Assembly (NCBI GenBank): GCA_900769985.1
Contig: CAAGIS010000092.1
Coordinates: forward strand, 1 to 33,778
Direction of reading: 5' to 3'
Length of the DNA: 33,778 nt
Source of the DNA: Spirochaetia bacterium
GTDB taxonomy: Bacteria; Spirochaetota; Spirochaetia; Treponematales; Treponemataceae
The notes beneath the pieces were generated by a model. It did not search any database. It was not told where the DNA came from and saw only the letters and a program-made list of their open reading frames with translations. Positions within the stretch are counted from its first letter, which is position 1. Every line of letters begins with the position of its first letter. Below, piece by piece: positions 31,083 through 33,778 of this stretch. Position numbers and translations under genes: made by a program.

Positions 31083-32627
31083 TTACAGTTCCTTTAACTT
31101 TTTATTTACAAGTTCAGCTGCCTGTTTTGGATTTGCTTTTCCCTGAGAAGCTTTCATTACCTGTCCCATAAGCCAGCCCGCAGCATTTGATTTTCCAGAC
31201 TTAAAGTCTTCTATTGCCTTAGGATTGTCCGCAATTACCTGATTAACGATTTTTTCTATTTCAGATGAATCGCTTACAATTTCAAGTCCTTTTTCTTTTA
31301 TAATTTCAGACGGAAACTTATTTGTCGCAAGCATTTCTGCAAAAACTTCTTTTCCCTGTTTTGAAGTTATGCGGCTGTCTTCGAGGGCATCAGCAAGTTC
31401 CGTAATATGTTTTGGCGTAACTGCAATATCTGTAATTGAAAGTTTTTCTTCGTTTAACTTTGCAAGAAGCTCTGTAAGAATAAGATTGGCAACGCGTTTA
31501 GGACTTTTTGCGTTTTTACAAGCTTCTTCAAACCAAAGCGAAAGTTCACGTGTATTTGTCAAAGTTTCTGCATCAAAATCACTTAAACCAAACTGCTTTT
31601 TAAAACGAATGCGTTTTTGTTCCGGCAGTTCGCCTACTTTTTCGGCGGCAGATTTTATAAGTTCCTCGCTTACAGTAAACGGCTTGATGTCAGGTTCTAC
31701 TACAAAGCGATAGTCAACAAAAGAATTTTTTGTACGCTGAATGACAGTTTTTGAATTAACTTCATCCCAGCCCATCGTTACTTTAAAACCGGGATTAAAT
31801 TCCTGCCTGTCTTCCTGAAATTCTTTTAACTGACGCTGGGCTTCGTAAGCGCAGGCATCCCTTATCGAACGGAATGAGTTTAAGTTCTTGATTTCAGAAA
31901 TAGGAGTATGGTAAAGCTTTCCGTTTTCCCAAACATTAAGATTTATGTTTGCGTCACACCTCATGTTTCCTTCTTCAAGATTTCCTTTTGTAACTTTTAC
32001 ATAGCGAAGAATTTCCTGAACAGTCTGCATAAACAAGGCAGCTTCTTCGGGACTTGTCATATCAGGTTTTGTTACGATTTCGATTAAAGGAGTTCCGCAG
32101 CGGTTGTAGTCAATGTAAGAATGTTTGCCTTCTATATGAAGTGATTTTCCTACGTCCTCTTCAAGGTGAATTCTTTCGATGCGAATCCGACGGTATTTTG
32201 CACCTTCGTTTTCAATAATGCAGTTTTCGCCTTTAAAATTTTCTGTACGACATTTTGAATTTCCTGGCTGCTCATCTTCCGGATAATGAATAAAAGGCAA
32301 GTCTACATAACCGTTTGTACAAAGCGGAATATCATACTGCGTAATCTGATAACCTTTTGCCAAATCCGGGTAAAAATAATGCTTTCTGTCGAATTTTGTA
32401 AAGCGCGCAATTTCGCAGTTAAGAGCCTGACCTGCAACAGCTCCAAGTTCAACATACCCTTTACTCACACGAGGCATTGCACCAGGAAGCCCGAGACATA
32501 CCGGGCAAACACGAGTATCAGGCATTCCTCCGTAACGGTTTTCGCAGGCACAAAAAGCCTTTGTCTTTGTCAAAAGCTGCGTATGAATTTCACAGCCGAT
32601 TACTATTTCGTATTTATCAATAGCCAT
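31083..32627 (-). CDS. gatB: Aspartyl/glutamyl-tRNA amidotransferase subunit B
   Basis: Subunit of the GatCAB enzyme that converts misacylated Glu-tRNA-Gln or Asp-tRNA-Asn to the correct amide. The 514-residue protein starts with YEIVIGCEIHTQL. It contains the cysteine pairs CACENRYGG and CPVCLGLPG of the zinc site, the kinase-like core with DRKHYFYPDLAKGYQITQYD, and the C-terminal YqeY-type tail with AAGWLMGQVMKASQGKANP. gatA and gatC are not adjacent, so the subunits are not in one operon here. AAAGGAA precedes ATG 32627. It converges with the GH3 gene with 7 bp between stops. Confidence 0.97.
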   Translation of the reverse strand: MAIDKYEIVIGCEIHTQLLTKTKAFCACENRYGGMPDTRVCPVCLGLPGAMPRVSKGYVELGAVAGQALNCEIARFTKFDRKHYFYPDLAKGYQITQYDIPLCTNGYVDLPFIHYPEDEQPGNSKCRTENFKGENCIIENEGAKYRRIRIERIHLEEDVGKSLHIEGKHSYIDYNRCGTPLIEIVTKPDMTSPEEAALFMQTVQEILRYVKVTKGNLEEGNMRCDANINLNVWENGKLYHTPISEIKNLNSFRSIRDACAYEAQRQLKEFQEDRQEFNPGFKVTMGWDEVNSKTVIQRTKNSFVDYRFVVEPDIKPFTVSEELIKSAAEKVGELPEQKRIRFKKQFGLSDFDAETLTNTRELSLWFEEACKNAKSPKRVANLILTELLAKLNEEKLSITDIAVTPKHITELADALEDSRITSKQGKEVFAEMLATNKFPSEIIKEKGLEIVSDSSEIEKIVNQVIADNPKAIEDFKSGKSNAAGWLMGQVMKASQGKANPKQAAELVNKKLKEL

Positions 32628-32653
32628 AATTATTCCTTTATTTTATGTTTCAA

Positions 32654-32682
32654 ATTATAGCAATAATAAGAAAATTGAACAA
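32654..32682 (-). promoter_or_regulatory. gatB promoter
   Basis: On the minus strand TTGTTC (32677-32682), 17 bp, TATAAT (32654-32659), with a leader of about 20 nt that carries the AAAGGAA site. A leadered unit divergent from the leaderless-type pflA. Confidence 0.6.
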
Positions 32683-32778
32683 TAATACGCAGGTGATTTA
32701 CCAGCAGATTTTTTTCTCAAGCAGTTCATCGCTGTCCATTTACACGCATCAGTCATTCAGCCATATTAAAATTCCATA

Positions 32779-32814
32779 TTGAAAATTCCTGTTCTTCAAA
32801 GTATATTAAATACT
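32779..32814 (+). promoter_or_regulatory. Leaderless-type promoter of pflA
   Basis: TTGAAA (32779-32784), 17 bp, TATATT (32802-32807), then 7 nt to ATG 32815. A frame opening with TTG at 32779 would put the whole promoter in coding sequence. No Shine-Dalgarno sequence is seen. Confidence 0.7.
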
Positions 32815-33567
32815 ATGGAACAAAAAGGATATATTCATCAACTAGAATCTTTTGGCTGCGCAGACGGGCCTGGAAGCCGCTTCATTATTTTCTTTCAAGG
32901 CTGCTATATGAGGTGTAAATTCTGTCATAACCCGGACACTTGGGACATTACAAAAGGACACGAATATACAAGCGACCAGCTTATTGCAGAAGCTTTGTCA
33001 TGCAAATCTTACTGGGGCAAAAAAGGCGGAATTACAGTCAGCGGCGGAGAGCCTCTTTTGCAGATAGATTTTCTGCTTGAACTTTTTACAAAAGCGAAAG
33101 AAAAAGGAATCAATACGTGCATCGACACAGCCGGCGGACCTTTTACAAAAGAAGGTGAATGGTTTGAAAAATTCAAGCAGCTTATGAATGTAACTGACAT
33201 TCTGCTTATGGACATAAAGCACATTAACGAAGAGGAACACAAAAAACTTACGGGTCAGACAGGAAAAAACGTAATTGAAATGTTCCGCTATCTTGATGAA
33301 ATCAAAAAACCGATATGGATAAGGCATGTGCTCACTCCTGGAATTACTGACAACGATGAATACCTTACACAAACACGGGATTTTATAAGGACTTTAAGTA
33401 ATGTACAGCGAGTTGAAATTCTGCCTTACCATGGTCTTGGCGCAATAAAATACAAGGATTTAGGAATCGACTACGTTCTTAAAGACACAGAAAGTCCTTC
33501 TGCAGAACGTGTTGCAAATGCAAGAAAAATCCTTGAATGTGACAAATACACTGCATGGAAAAACTGA
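32815..33567 (+). CDS. pflA: Pyruvate formate-lyase activating enzyme
   Basis: Radical-SAM enzyme of 250 residues that installs the glycyl radical on pyruvate formate-lyase, allowing anaerobic conversion of pyruvate to acetyl-CoA and formate. The iron-sulfur cluster cysteines are C30, C34 and C37 (CYMRCKFC), and the SAM-binding GGEP is at 77-80. ESFGCADGPGSRFIIFFQGC near the start is typical of the PFL-activase group without an extra ferredoxin domain. The lyase gene is not in the window. A strong terminator follows 6 bp after the stop, so it is monocistronic. Confidence 0.95.
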   Translation: MEQKGYIHQLESFGCADGPGSRFIIFFQGCYMRCKFCHNPDTWDITKGHEYTSDQLIAEALSCKSYWGKKGGITVSGGEPLLQIDFLLELFTKAKEKGINTCIDTAGGPFTKEGEWFEKFKQLMNVTDILLMDIKHINEEEHKKLTGQTGKNVIEMFRYLDEIKKPIWIRHVLTPGITDNDEYLTQTRDFIRTLSNVQRVEILPYHGLGAIKYKDLGIDYVLKDTESPSAERVANARKILECDKYTAWKN

Positions 33568-33573
33568 TAAAAA

Positions 33574-33608
33574 AACAGGCTGATTTTCAAAGTCAGCCTG
33601 TTTTTTTT
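33574..33608 (+). terminator. Intrinsic terminator of pflA
   Basis: AACAGGCTGA (33574-33583) pairs perfectly with TCAGCCTGTT (33593-33602), followed by eight or more T. Confidence 0.94.
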
Positions 33609-33642
33609 GCTTAAAACATCTCTTAAATCAGTTGAAAACTAA

Positions 33643-33696
33643 GGAAACACTGAATAAATCCTATTGAGGATTTTTCAGTGTTAACCTTGAATGTAG
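33643..33696 (+). repeat. 54-bp imperfect palindrome, copy B
   Basis: Same first 19 bases as copy A at 9730 (GGAAACACTGAATAAATCC) and nearly the same right half, ending TTGAATGTAG. Here the arms AACACTGAA and TTCAGTGTT pair fully, and AAATCC pairs with GGATTT. A differs from B mainly in the loop (TTCCT versus TATT) and at a few arm or tail positions. Confidence 0.85.
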
Positions 33697-33698
33697 CT

Positions 33699-33730
33699 AA
33701 TTGTCCGTAAGTCAATGACTTACGGCAATT
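33699..33730. repeat. Near-perfect 32-bp palindrome
   Basis: CCGTAAGTCA (33705-33714) and TGACTTACGG (33716-33725) form a perfect 10-bp inverted repeat around one base. It extends outward as AATTG (33699-33703) with CAATT (33726-33730) if one base is bulged. Confidence 0.8.
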
Positions 33731-33734
33731 TGAT

Positions 33735-33778
33735 GGGAAGTGCTGAGTAATCGCTTCAAGTGTTAATCAGCACTTCCC
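33735..33778. repeat. 12-bp inverted repeat at the window end
   Basis: GGGAAGTGCTGA (33735-33746) and TCAGCACTTCCC (33767-33778) are perfect arms around 20 nt. The right arm ends exactly at the window edge, so the repeat may continue outside. Confidence 0.8.

Overview
The window looks like chromosomal DNA of a low-GC spirochaete, most likely a Treponema. The strongest indicator is an adjacent pair resembling the treponemal membrane proteins TmpA and TmpB. Lipoproteins with loose lipoboxes, an HPr kinase/HPr pair with no sugar permease beside it, and very A/T-rich promoters fit the same picture. The species cannot be named from the sequence alone. Almost all of it is ordinary chromosomal backbone at high coding density. 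I see no prophage, insertion sequence or CRISPR array.

Layout. 1-1873: rubrerythrin and a convergent flavodiiron protein, an oxygen/peroxide defence pair. 1874-3508: the one clearly accessory stretch, a ribbon-helix-helix antitoxin plus GNAT acetyltransferase toxin pair flanked by two 124-bp direct repeats (122/124 identical). 3428-6959: a large glucan phosphorylase-like enzyme behind a textbook promoter with a LacI-type palindrome and a strong terminator. 7011-10850: HAD phosphatase, then hprK-ptsH-lexA-holA in one direction. 10852-13110: a PC4/YdbC-like protein and the tmpA-tmpB operon. 13150-20046: Bax-inhibitor-1-like membrane protein, a CrtI-like flavoprotein, and a four-gene ABC/GldG/DUF4340 operon. 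20052-23541: tyrS, then a MinD-like ATPase gene overlapping lgt. 23595-28244: recQ, tRNA-Leu(CAA), comM and a PHP phosphoesterase. 28333-31075: a regulator with two cyclic-nucleotide-binding domains, tRNA-Thr(CGT) and a NagZ-like lipoprotein. 31083-33778: gatB, pflA, a terminator and a run of large palindromes.

How the genes connect. HPr kinase and HPr form a phospho-relay that senses metabolic state. Their transcription appears to run into lexA and holA, so carbon status, the SOS repressor and a replication clamp-loader subunit share an operon. Lgt would lipidate the TmpA-like and NagZ-like lipoproteins encoded here. PFL-activase, rubrerythrin and flavodiiron protein together indicate an anaerobic fermentative cell with oxygen defences.

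Non-coding signals stand out. At least six transcription units have a -10 hexamer only 6-7 nt before the start codon and no Shine-Dalgarno sequence, which predicts leaderless mRNAs. A 54-bp imperfect palindrome occurs twice, 24 kb apart. Both window ends carry tandem hairpins. The promoters of the toxin-antitoxin pair, the phosphorylase, tmpAB and the ABC operon each carry an inverted repeat that could be an operator.
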